A DNA stretch of 8,187 bases from Pseudomonadota bacterium (GCA_009936895.1 JAACDS010000342.1:1-8187); one strand, 5' to 3'; positions 1 through 5,747 are shown, counted from the stretch's first letter. A program made the numbers and translations. Notes: a model not told the origin generated them from the letters alone.

Positions 1-72
1 ACCAACAAGGCGATTCAAGCAAAGGTCATTGAACTCTGCGCACGCTTCCCGGTGTATCCTAAGAGCGCCTGA
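1..72 (+). CDS. glyA: Serine hydroxymethyltransferase, C-terminal end only (partial)
   Basis: Frame 1 is open from the window edge to a TGA at 70-72 and encodes the last 23 residues of a protein. The end reads ...KVIELCARFPVYPKSA. This resembles the C-terminus of bacterial GlyA, where E. coli ends in KVLDICARFPVYA. GlyA is the PLP enzyme that interconverts serine and glycine and feeds one-carbon units to folate. glyA directly upstream of nrdR is a recurrent order in gammaproteobacteria, which supports the call. The rest of the gene, including the active site, lies outside the window, so the identification rests on a short tail plus context. Confidence 0.8.
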   Translation, partial: TNKAIQAKVIELCARFPVYPKSA

Positions 73-77
73 ATGGA

Positions 78-108
78 TTGAAGGCGTGAGCTACGGGCTC
101 GCCTTCGA
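78..108 (+). promoter_or_regulatory. Imperfect hairpin between glyA and nrdR
   Basis: The arms 78-86 (TTGAAGGCG) and 100-108 (CGCCTTCGA) pair, with one T-G wobble. The inner 89-91 and 97-99 (AGC/GCT) extend the stem after a 2-base bulge at 87-88. The loop is TACGG. No T-tract follows, so this is not a standard intrinsic terminator. The 3' arm touches the GAGGAG ribosome binding site of nrdR (107-112), so the fold could partly shield that site or simply separate glyA and nrdR mRNA segments. Its function is inferred only. Confidence 0.3.
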
Positions 109-120
109 GGAGCTCGACAG

Positions 121-591
121 ATGCATTGCCCTTTTTGTAGTGACCTTGATACCAAGGTAATCGATTCGCGCCTCGTGGCCGAAGGCGATGCGGTGCGCCG
201 CCGCCGCGAATGTCTGAGCTGCGGCGAACGATTTACGACCTTTGAAACCGCCGAATTGGTCATGCCGCATTTGATCAAGCGGGACGGTCGCCGCGAGCCA
301 TTTGACGAAGACAAACTTCGGTACGGGTTATCCAAGGCCTTGGAGAAACGCCCGGTCAGCGTCGATGAGATCGAAACATCCGTTAACCACATCAAGCACA
401 AGCTGCGTTCGACCGGCGAGCGGGAATTGCCCGCGTTGCAGGTTGGGGAAGCCGTGATGGCGGAACTGCGGGCATTGGACCCAGTCGCCTATGTGCGTTT
501 CGCGTCGGTCTATCGTGACTTTCAAGACATCAGCGAATTTGCTGAAGAAATTAACAAACTGGCGAGTACTCGCAAGCCGGTGAACTCGTGA
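121..591 (+). CDS. nrdR: Transcriptional repressor NrdR
   Basis: NrdR is a zinc-ribbon plus ATP-cone repressor that senses ATP/dATP and binds NrdR boxes upstream of ribonucleotide reductase operons. The 156-residue product has the family's usual length. The N-terminal zinc ribbon has cysteine pairs C3/C6 and C31/C34 (CPFC and CLSCGERF), with the basic RRRRE stretch between them that contributes to DNA binding. The ATP-cone covers roughly residues 49-139, starting near the VIKRDGR-like segment (here LIKRDGRREPFD) and including the conserved VAYVRFASVYRDF end. The ATG start is preceded by GAGGAG at 107-112 with 8-base spacing. It follows glyA and overlaps the proposed ribD start by GTGA, so co-transcription with the riboflavin gene is likely. 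I see no NrdR box inside the window. Confidence 0.97.
   Translation: MHCPFCSDLDTKVIDSRLVAEGDAVRRRRECLSCGERFTTFETAELVMPHLIKRDGRREPFDEDKLRYGLSKALEKRPVSVDEIETSVNHIKHKLRSTGERELPALQVGEAVMAELRALDPVAYVRFASVYRDFQDISEFAEEINKLASTRKPVNS
579..588 (+). promoter_or_regulatory. Ribosome binding site at the nrdR/ribD junction
   Basis: The 10-mer GGTGAACTCG covers the last sense codons of nrdR. It places a GGTGA Shine-Dalgarno-like element four bases before the GTG at 588. The identical 10-mer recurs at the nusB/thiL junction (2196-2205). This supports the GTG as the ribD start over the ATG at 603, although neither start is strongly marked. Confidence 0.4.
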
Positions 592-1715
592 GCACTGGTG
601 CTATGACGCGCCAATCCGATACCCTCTTTGTCAAAGCCACCTTGGAGCTTGCGGCCTTAGGGCGTAACAGTTGTGCCCCCAATCCGCCGGTGGGCTGCAT
701 GATCGTGCGAGATGGCCAAGTGATTGGTCGCGGCTATCACCAGACCGCCGGGCAGGGTCATGCGGAAGTGAATGCAATTGCGGATGCCGGTGGAGACATT
801 GCAGGCGCCACGGTGTTTGTCAGTCTCGAACCCTGTGCCTTCGTCGGGCGAACCCCCGCATGTGCTCAAACCCTGATCGATGCGGGCGCACAGCGTGTGG
901 TGATTGGCGTTGAAGATCCGCATCCGCAGGTTGCAGGCAAGGGCTGCCAGATGCTGCGAGATGCCGGTATTGAGGTCCGCGTTCTCGGCCTGCCGGAAGC
1001 GCAGCAGATGATTGCCGGATTCGTTTCCCGCATTCTCAAGAAACGGCCCCGGGTTGTGCTGAAGTCCGCCAGTAGTTTAGATGGTGCTGTGGCGCTGGCG
1101 TCCGGTGAAAGCCAATGGATTACCGGCCAGCCGGCCCGACAGGTTGTTCAAGAACTGCGTGCCCAGAGTGATGCGGTCATTACCGGTGCGGGTACCGTGA
1201 TGGCTGATGACCCGCAGCTCAATGTGCGAGACCCCGAGCTGTTGCAAGGCCACCTAGTACAACCGCTACGCGTCGTTCTGGACAGCACATTAAGGGCCTC
1301 GCCGGCCAGCCAGATTTTTTCTGATGGCACCTTGGTGGTTCACGGGCTAGATGCTGGTGCTCACTACGCGTCGCCAACCCGCGGTGAGGTGGAGTACATG
1401 GCGCTAGCCAACGGCCCGCGAGACTTGGCCGGCCTGCTCGAGGCCTTAGCCGAGCGCGGATGCAATGACGTGTTGATTGAGGCCGGCCCGAAAATTTTGG
1501 GCAGCTTTTTGCAATCCGGCAGCAAAGACCCTCTGTGGGATGAATGGGTGTGTTTTATCGCGCCAAAGGTCTTGGGTCGTGACAGTATGTCAGTCGCAGA
1601 CGTTACCATAGCGGACTTGGCTCGGTCCCATGCCGCCAAAGTATTGGATTACACCTTGATTGGTGATGATCTGCAGTTGCGTTTAGTACCCGCTGCTGGT
1701 GCTAGCGCTCGGTAA
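588..1715 (+). CDS. ribD: Bifunctional riboflavin biosynthesis deaminase/reductase RibD
   Basis: RibD catalyses two steps of riboflavin synthesis in the cytoplasm: zinc-dependent deamination of the pyrimidinone intermediate, then NADPH-dependent reduction of its ribosyl side chain. The 375-residue product has both domains. The N-terminal deaminase (about 10-150) carries HAEVNA with H58 and E60, and C83 and C92 in EPC...PAC. The C-terminal reductase (about 154-372) carries SLDG at 163-166, SGESQWIT at 172-179, a GTVMADDP segment at 202-209 and an IEAGP loop near 297. Length matches E. coli RibD (367). The start is taken as GTG 588, overlapping the nrdR stop; ATG 603 would remove five residues and leaves the fold intact. 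The deaminase motif reads EPCAFVGRTPAC, where E. coli has EPCSHHGRTPPC, so the histidine after the first zinc cysteine is replaced. The usual downstream ribE/ribBA/ribH genes are missing; nusB follows after 17 bases. Confidence 0.96.
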   Translation: MSTGAMTRQSDTLFVKATLELAALGRNSCAPNPPVGCMIVRDGQVIGRGYHQTAGQGHAEVNAIADAGGDIAGATVFVSLEPCAFVGRTPACAQTLIDAGAQRVVIGVEDPHPQVAGKGCQMLRDAGIEVRVLGLPEAQQMIAGFVSRILKKRPRVVLKSASSLDGAVALASGESQWITGQPARQVVQELRAQSDAVITGAGTVMADDPQLNVRDPELLQGHLVQPLRVVLDSTLRASPASQIFSDGTLVVHGLDAGAHYASPTRGEVEYMALANGPRDLAGLLEALAERGCNDVLIEAGPKILGSFLQSGSKDPLWDEWVCFIAPKVLGRDSMSVADVTIADLARSHAAKVLDYTLIGDDLQLRLVPAAGASAR

Positions 1716-1723
1716 TTCGTTTC

Positions 1724-1730
1724 AGGAAGA
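1724..1730 (+). promoter_or_regulatory. Ribosome binding site of nusB
   Basis: AGGAAGA lies two to three bases before the ATG at 1733, in the 17-base gap after the ribD stop. The spacing is on the short side, but no other start codon nearby gives a better NusB N-terminus. Confidence 0.5.
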
Positions 1731-1732
1731 AC

Positions 1733-2200
1733 ATGTCAGAACACACACCCGCGCCGAGAAATAAAACCAACATGTGGGCCCGCCGTAAGGCTCGGCGTGC
1801 GCTGACTCAGGCGGCCTATCAATGGCAGGTCAATGAAACCGCGGTACTGCAGTTGCGTCGTGAGTTCGGAGAGAAGGCATTGGACAAGGCCGATGCAGAG
1901 TTCTTTGCCGATGTTCTGACGTTGATGGTCAATCACGTCGGTGATCTGGACGATCAACTGGCGCCGCTGTTGGACCGTACCGGTGAACAGCTGGACGTGG
2001 TCGAACGGGGAATTCTGCGGCTGGCTGCGACGGAGCTGAACCATCGCATTGATGTGCCTTATTCTGTGGTCATTAATGAATACGTGGAGTTGACCAAAAC
2101 CTTCGGGGCTCAGGATGCCCACAAGTACGTTAACGGTGTTTTGGATCGTCTGGCTCAAGATGTGCGCACCATTGAAGTGGCTGCCAATCAGGGGCGGTGA
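1733..2200 (+). CDS. nusB: Transcription antitermination factor NusB
   Basis: NusB binds the boxA RNA element together with NusE (ribosomal protein S10) and joins the antitermination complex on rRNA operons and the NusA/NusG machinery. The 155 residues form the all-helical NusB fold. Recognisable segments are the arginine-rich N-terminus (WARRKARRALTQAAYQWQ, about 14-31), the VVERGILRLAATEL helix (about 92-105), VPYSVVINEYVELTKTFG (about 110-127) and the diagnostic HKYVNGVLDRLA near 132-143. Length is near the 139 of E. coli, with a short extra N-terminal extension. It follows ribD by 17 bases and its stop at 2198-2200 abuts the start of thiL. The nusB-thiL-pgpA order is typical for gammaproteobacteria. 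Confidence 0.97.
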   Translation: MSEHTPAPRNKTNMWARRKARRALTQAAYQWQVNETAVLQLRREFGEKALDKADAEFFADVLTLMVNHVGDLDDQLAPLLDRTGEQLDVVERGILRLAATELNHRIDVPYSVVINEYVELTKTFGAQDAHKYVNGVLDRLAQDVRTIEVAANQGR

Positions 2201-2205
2201 ACTCG
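2196..2205 (+). promoter_or_regulatory. Ribosome binding site at the nusB/thiL junction
   Basis: This is a second copy of GGTGAACTCG, overlapping the nusB stop. GGTGA at 2196-2200 stands five bases before ATG 2206. This spacing, together with the match of MLGEF to the E. coli ThiL start MACGEF, favours ATG 2206 over the in-frame GTG at 2197. Confidence 0.5.
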
Positions 2206-3126
2206 ATGCTTGGCGAATTCGCATTAATTGATGCCATCGTTGCGGGTCTCGGTGATCGGGCTGCTGGCGATTGGATAACCCTGGGTCCCGGTGACGATGC
2301 GGCAGTGATCGCGGCGACGTCAGGGCTGTCCCAAGTTGCCTCCATCGACACCCTGCTACCCGACGTACATTTTCCTGCCGCAGCGCCACCACAGCTAATT
2401 GGTTACCGCTCGCTGATGGTGTCTTTCTCGGATTTGGCGGCTATGGGGGCGGTACCGCGTTATTGCTTGGTCTCACTCTCCATGGACGAGTCCCAAGCGG
2501 CCCTAGGAAGCGCTTGGGTGGAAGCACTAGCCCAAGGCATGGCGACGGCGGCCAGAGAGCTGGGCGTCTACGTCTGCGGCGGGAACCTGACCCGTGGCCC
2601 GCTGAACATTGCCGTCAGTGTTCACGGCGAAGTAGAACCTCAGCGACTGCTGCTGCGTACGGGTGGTAGCCCGGGCCTCAGCTTGTACGTGACAGGCCCG
2701 CTTGGTGCGGCCGCCGCCTGTGTGCGCACCGGGCAAATGATGCCTGTCGAGCCCGCAGCGTTAACGCCGCTGCAAGCGGCCTACTACCGGCCTCTGGCGC
2801 GCTTTGACGTGCCATCGCTCCTGATATCGGCTGCCGGTGGACTGGATATTTCCGACGGGCTCGCCCAAGACCTTGAGCATCTGTGTCGTGCCAGCGGTTG
2901 TGGTGCTGCGCTGGATTCGGGTGCGATACCTGTGGCCTTGGGCGCGCAACTTGATGATGCTCTCTTTGGCGGCGACGACTATGAGTTGTTGTTGGCCAGC
3001 GATTTGCCGCTGGCCGGAGCGCATCGTATTGGCTACCTCACTTCAGAATTAGGATTGCGTCTGGATGGCGAACCTTTAAACGTTCGCGGTTTCGACCACT
3101 TCGGTGACGGCGAAAGCATCCGCTAG
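2206..3126 (+). CDS. thiL: Thiamine-monophosphate kinase ThiL
   Basis: ThiL phosphorylates thiamine monophosphate to the active cofactor thiamine diphosphate using ATP and Mg2+; it belongs to the PurM/SelD-like superfamily. Counting from ATG 2206 (306 residues; E. coli about 325), visible motifs are GEFALI near 3-8, PGDDAAV at 28-34, SIDTL at 46-50, SDLAAMGA at 75-82, GGNLTRGPL at 125-133, DISDGL at 214-219, GGDDYEL at 255-261 and the C-terminal GFDHFG. The order and spacing match the family throughout. One departure: the canonical GGD of the GGDTTRGP motif is GGN here (N127, codon AAC at 2584-2586). That Asp is one of the acidic residues around the metal site in this superfamily, so the change may alter metal binding. 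An in-frame GTG at 2197 would add three residues and overlap nusB by GTGA. The usual partner pgpA is displaced by an inserted gene. Confidence 0.96.
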   Translation: MLGEFALIDAIVAGLGDRAAGDWITLGPGDDAAVIAATSGLSQVASIDTLLPDVHFPAAAPPQLIGYRSLMVSFSDLAAMGAVPRYCLVSLSMDESQAALGSAWVEALAQGMATAARELGVYVCGGNLTRGPLNIAVSVHGEVEPQRLLLRTGGSPGLSLYVTGPLGAAAACVRTGQMMPVEPAALTPLQAAYYRPLARFDVPSLLISAAGGLDISDGLAQDLEHLCRASGCGAALDSGAIPVALGAQLDDALFGGDDYELLLASDLPLAGAHRIGYLTSELGLRLDGEPLNVRGFDHFGDGESIR

Positions 3127-3205
3127 CGTCGATGATGGTTTGCACGAGGGACGCGTTCCTTACCGGCGATATCTGGACTATTCTGTCTGTCGTCCAGGAG
3201 GATTT
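3127..3205 (+). other. Spacer between thiL and the dioxygenase gene
   Basis: These 79 bases form the longest gene-free gap in the window. The dioxygenase frame stays open through it back to an ATG at 3104 inside thiL, but the translated stretch has no resemblance to the family N-terminus. A TTGCAC at 3140-3145 resembles a -35 box, yet no good -10 box lies 16-18 bases downstream. A weak GCGTC/GACGC pairing (3126-3130 with 3150-3154) has a 19-base loop and no T-tract. I therefore call no promoter or terminator here, although a gene-specific promoter remains possible. Confidence 0.4.
3196..3201 (+). promoter_or_regulatory. Strong ribosome binding site of the dioxygenase gene
   Basis: A perfect AGGAGG stands four bases before ATG 3206. 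It is the best Shine-Dalgarno sequence in the window and fixes the start, since the upstream ATG 3104 has no comparable site. It suggests this gene is translated independently of thiL and at a higher rate than its neighbours. Confidence 0.85.
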
Positions 3206-4102
3206 ATGATCAAATCGTTGAGCTATGTAGGCATATCATCCCCAAGCGCTGGGGCTTGGCATCAATTTGCGACAGACATTCTCGGCTTACAGGATGTTTC
3301 CGATCCAGCCGAAGACGTGGTTCGTTTGCGTATGGACGATGCCTTTTGGCGTATTGCCGTCCATGCCGGCGCAACCAATGCGCTGGAATACATCGGCTGG
3401 GATGTCGGCGACCAACTGGGCTTCGATGCCGTGTGCTTGGCCTTGGGCGATAACGGCGTTGATCTTCACACCGCAGAGGCTCAGGTTGCGGATGAACGTG
3501 GTGTCAGCGCCTTGGGGTGGTTTCGTGATCCAGCGGGTTTTCGTCACGAGATATCGTTTTCAAGACGAAAGGCGGATAAACCGTTTCAGTCAGTTCACGA
3601 GGTCAACTTTGTTACCGGTGATAACGGTCTGGGTCATCTGGTACTGATGGTGCCGGATATGCAGGCCGTCAGCGATTTTTTCATCAACGTATTGGGCTTT
3701 CGACATTCCGACGATGTGGAAGCCGGTGCCCGCATACGGTTTATGCACTGCAATCCGCGCCACCATACCCTCGCCCTTACTCAGGTGCCCGGGCACCGCG
3801 GCATGCACCACATGATGCTGGAGACGGACTCGGTAGACACCGTGGGTCTTGCCTACGATCGCGCGCTCGCGGCGAAAGAGCCCATGGCCATGACCTTGGG
3901 CCGACACCCGAACGACATGATGACCTCGTTCTACGTCCGCACACCCTCAGGTTTTGAAATCGAATTTGGTTCGGGTGGACGTCTCATGGATATGCAGGCT
4001 GCTGAGCCGGCCGGACATTTCAGCCAAACCAGTATTTGGGGACACCGGCCGCCGGAAGAGCCGCTGTTTCCCGGCATGCTCGAGCGCATCTCGCCTACCT
4101 AG
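3206..4102 (+). CDS. Class I extradiol ring-cleavage dioxygenase, BphC/HsaC-like
   Basis: The 298-residue product matches the two-domain type I extradiol dioxygenases (vicinal oxygen chelate fold). These use Fe(II) and O2 to cleave a catechol ring next to its hydroxyls. The N-terminal module (about 1-120) starts like BphC: IKSLSYVGI, then W48-RIAV. The catalytic C-terminal module (about 140-260) shows all expected residues: metal ligands H144 (GLGH), H202 (MHHMMLE) and E253 (GFEIEFG), and second-sphere H187 (NPRHHTLAL), H234 (TLGRHPND) and Y243 (SFYVRTPSG). The C-terminal WGH signature is at 278-280. The stretch RAL-x2-K-x-PM-x2-TLGRH with IEFG resembles steroid-type HsaC/TesB as much as biphenyl BphC, but it lacks an insertion that I recall before the CNPRHH motif in HsaC. 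The substrate is unresolved: biphenyl-, naphthalene- or steroid-derived catechols are all possible. It sits between thiL and pgpA, where no gene is normally found, and ends 16 bases before pgpA. Confidence 0.93.
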   Translation: MIKSLSYVGISSPSAGAWHQFATDILGLQDVSDPAEDVVRLRMDDAFWRIAVHAGATNALEYIGWDVGDQLGFDAVCLALGDNGVDLHTAEAQVADERGVSALGWFRDPAGFRHEISFSRRKADKPFQSVHEVNFVTGDNGLGHLVLMVPDMQAVSDFFINVLGFRHSDDVEAGARIRFMHCNPRHHTLALTQVPGHRGMHHMMLETDSVDTVGLAYDRALAAKEPMAMTLGRHPNDMMTSFYVRTPSGFEIEFGSGGRLMDMQAAEPAGHFSQTSIWGHRPPEEPLFPGMLERISPT

Positions 4103-4118
4103 GGTGGGTCATGCTTCC

Positions 4119-4616
4119 ATGAATGCGAAGCCGTCCATGCTGACGCCTCAGATGTTGTTTCAGCCCACGGTGTTTTGGCTGACCGCCGCAGGCTTGGGTC
4201 TTTTGCGCCCGGCCCCGGGCACCTGGGGGTCGGCGGGGGCCGTGGTGTTCTGGTGGTTTTTTCTAAGCGGTCTCGCATGGCCCATTCAACTGGCCATTGT
4301 CCTCCTCTATTTCTTGCTCAGTTGGTGGCTGTGTAATCGACTTATCGAGCAACTGGGTATCGAAGATGAGCCGCAAATCGTGGCGGATGAGGTAGCTGGT
4401 ATGTGGTGGGCACTGATCTGGCTGCCGCAGTCTCTCGGCTGGTGTTGGGCGGCGTTCTTACTGTTCCGGCTCGCGGACATTTTCAAGCCCGGGCCCATTG
4501 GTGTCCTGGACCGCAACCTTCACAGTGGTCTGGGCATTATGGCCGACGACATGCTGGCCGGCGGGCTGACGGCGCTAGTACTGGCATTAGCCGCGCTGGC
4601 GCTGGCGCTACCGTGA
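4119..4616 (+). CDS. pgpA: Phosphatidylglycerophosphatase A
   Basis: PgpA is an inner-membrane enzyme that removes the terminal phosphate of phosphatidylglycerophosphate to give phosphatidylglycerol. The 165-residue product starts at ATG 4119. Motifs in order are RPAPGTWGS near 27-35, a hydrophobic segment (about 38-68), IVADEVAGMWW near 87-97, a membrane segment around 98-118, FRLADIFKPGPI near 119-130, LDRNLHSGLGIMADDMLAG near 133-151 and a final hydrophobic stretch rich in Ala/Leu. These correspond to the E. coli GTMGS, VWDEFIGMW, FRILDMWKPWPI and DRNVHGGMGIMIDDIVAG motifs. The open frame extends back to 3954 inside the dioxygenase gene, but that part shows no family similarity. A GGGTGGG at 4102-4108, overlapping the upstream stop, is the likely ribosome binding site. 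ATG 4137 and ATG 4152 are alternative starts. It ends 7 bases before the convergent ispA. Confidence 0.95.
   Translation: MNAKPSMLTPQMLFQPTVFWLTAAGLGLLRPAPGTWGSAGAVVFWWFFLSGLAWPIQLAIVLLYFLLSWWLCNRLIEQLGIEDEPQIVADEVAGMWWALIWLPQSLGWCWAAFLLFRLADIFKPGPIGVLDRNLHSGLGIMADDMLAGGLTALVLALAALALALP
4593..4610 (+). repeat. Three tandem GCGCT(G/A) hexamers in the 3' end of pgpA
   Basis: GCGCTG, GCGCTG and GCGCTA follow one another directly and encode Ala-Leu three times in the last membrane segment of PgpA. It is a short low-complexity run that could vary in copy number by slippage without shifting the frame. No further role is apparent. Confidence 0.5.
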
Positions 4617-4623
4617 CGCGTGA

Positions 4624-5505
4624 TTAGTAGCTGCGCTTGACCGCGCGATTTGCCAGTTCAGTGAGCATGTCGGTGGCCAAGCCTGCTTTTTCTAGCAATG
4701 CGAGCGACTCTTCCAGTAGCTCGTTGGCCCGCATCTGGGCGGCTTCGAGCCCCATGAGTTTCGGGAAGGTATTCTTAGCGAGTGCTGCGTCGGACCCGGC
4801 GGGCTTACCTAAGGTCTCGGAAGTTTCAGTCACGTCGAGTATGTCGTCTACCACCTGAAAGGCCAGTCCAATATGTGCACCAAACTGCTTCAGCAGTTCC
4901 AGTCTTGCATCGTCGGGGGCGACTTCGGCACTGTAGCCACCCACGACCAAGGCCGATTGAATCAGTGCACCGGTTTTGGCCGCATGCAATTGTTCCAGCT
5001 CCGCCAACGTGAGCTCCTTTCCTTCGGCTTCAATATCCAAACATTGGCCTCCCGCCATACCCGGCCAGCCAGCGGCCTGTGACAACAGTGCAATGCTACG
5101 CAGCTTTGCGGCAGCGCTGAGTCCCGGGGCTTCGGCCAGTGCCTGAAACGCGAGCGAATGCAGGCTGTCGCCAGCTAAAATGGCATTGGCTTCGCCGAAT
5201 GCAATATGCGTTGCCGCTTGGCCGTGACGCAGTTCGTCGTCGTCCATGGCGGGTAGGTCGTCGTGAATCAGCGAGTAGGCGTGGATGAACTCGAAGCCGC
5301 AGGCTGCGGGCAGCGCGACGCGGTAGTCGCCGCTGAATGCCTCGCAGGCTGCGCACGTCATCAGCGGACGCAAGCGTTTACCGCCACCTAAAACCGCGTG
5401 GCGCATGGCGTCCACCATCGGTTGAGCGATCGGAGAGTGTTTGGGTAGCAATCTGTCGAGGGTTACTGCGATTGAGGCTTTGACGGGCTCAAAGGGGTCG
5501 GTCAT
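4624..5505 (-). CDS. ispA: (2E,6E)-farnesyl diphosphate synthase
   Basis: This cytoplasmic prenyltransferase condenses IPP with DMAPP and then GPP to give the C15 farnesyl diphosphate used for ubiquinone, undecaprenyl phosphate and other isoprenoids. The 293 residues match E. coli IspA (299). Visible motifs are GGGKRLRP at 40-47, the first Asp-rich motif DDLPAMD at 82-88 preceded by HAYSLIH, GEANAILAGD at 104-113, KTGALI at 177-182, and the second Asp-rich motif DDILD at 220-224. The residues before the first Asp-rich motif are identical to those of E. coli IspA, pointing to a C15 product. The ATG at 5503-5505 overlaps the xseB stop (ATGA), with an AGAGGA ribosome binding site just upstream within xseB, so translation is probably coupled. 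dxs, which often follows ispA, is not here; the gene ends convergently against pgpA. Confidence 0.97.
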   Translation of the reverse strand: MTDPFEPVKASIAVTLDRLLPKHSPIAQPMVDAMRHAVLGGGKRLRPLMTCAACEAFSGDYRVALPAACGFEFIHAYSLIHDDLPAMDDDELRHGQAATHIAFGEANAILAGDSLHSLAFQALAEAPGLSAAAKLRSIALLSQAAGWPGMAGGQCLDIEAEGKELTLAELEQLHAAKTGALIQSALVVGGYSAEVAPDDARLELLKQFGAHIGLAFQVVDDILDVTETSETLGKPAGSDAALAKNTFPKLMGLEAAQMRANELLEESLALLEKAGLATDMLTELANRAVKRSY

Positions 5506-5747
5506 GAATCCTCTTGGGTCAGATCTTCCAGCGTATTGGCGTCAGTAAGCTTTTGCACCCGCAGTTCTGCCTGGCTTAGGGCCTGTTGGCACTGCCGCGT
5601 GAGCATGACTCCGCGCTCAAACGCTTTCAGTGAATTGTCCAAGGTCAGATCGCCTTCTTCCATCTGCGCGACTAGTTTTTCCAGCTCGGCCATGGCGGCT
5701 TCAAAGTTGATACCCTCGGCGCGGCTGTCTTCTGTGTTTTTACTCAT
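5502..5747 (-). CDS. xseB: Exodeoxyribonuclease VII small subunit
   Basis: XseB pairs with the catalytic XseA subunit to form exonuclease VII, which degrades single-stranded DNA into acid-soluble oligonucleotides. From ATG 5747 the product has 81 residues, the usual size. The diagnostic core is INFEAAMAELEKLVAQMEEGDLTLD (shown here only as an overview of 14-38: FE at 15-16, LEKLV near 22-26, LTLD near 35-38), then SLKAFERGV (about 40-48) and a coiled C-terminal helix with LSQAELRVQKL. A GTG directly before the ATG (5748-5750) could add one residue. The upstream ribosome binding site is weak. The xseB-ispA pair is conserved in gammaproteobacteria. It starts 48 bases after the esterase stop on the same strand, so read-through transcription from the catabolic genes is possible; no terminator is visible between them. 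Confidence 0.95.
   Translation of the reverse strand: MSKNTEDSRAEGINFEAAMAELEKLVAQMEEGDLTLDNSLKAFERGVMLTRQCQQALSQAELRVQKLTDANTLEDLTQEDS

Noticed and set aside
1736..2392. Long antisense open frame (218 codons) opposite nusB and thiL
   Set aside because: It mirrors strong, motif-bearing genes on the other strand, and its translation has no recognisable domain; it is a shadow frame in high-GC DNA.
3140..3181. Possible promoter with TTGCAC as -35 ahead of the dioxygenase
   Set aside because: No -10-like hexamer lies at 16-18 bases; the nearest AT-rich candidates (GATATC, GACTAT) are too far away or poor matches.
3104..3205. In-frame upstream extension of the dioxygenase from an ATG inside thiL, adding 34 residues
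   Set aside because: The extra residues do not resemble the family N-terminus, the ATG has no good ribosome binding site, and AGGAGG at 3196-3201 places the start at 3206.
3954..4118. Upstream extension of pgpA into the dioxygenase gene
   Set aside because: It overlaps conserved dioxygenase coding sequence in another frame and has no similarity to the PgpA N-terminus.
4616..4621. Palindrome ACGCGT at the pgpA/ispA convergence
   Set aside because: A six-base palindrome is expected by chance and is too short for a terminator stem.
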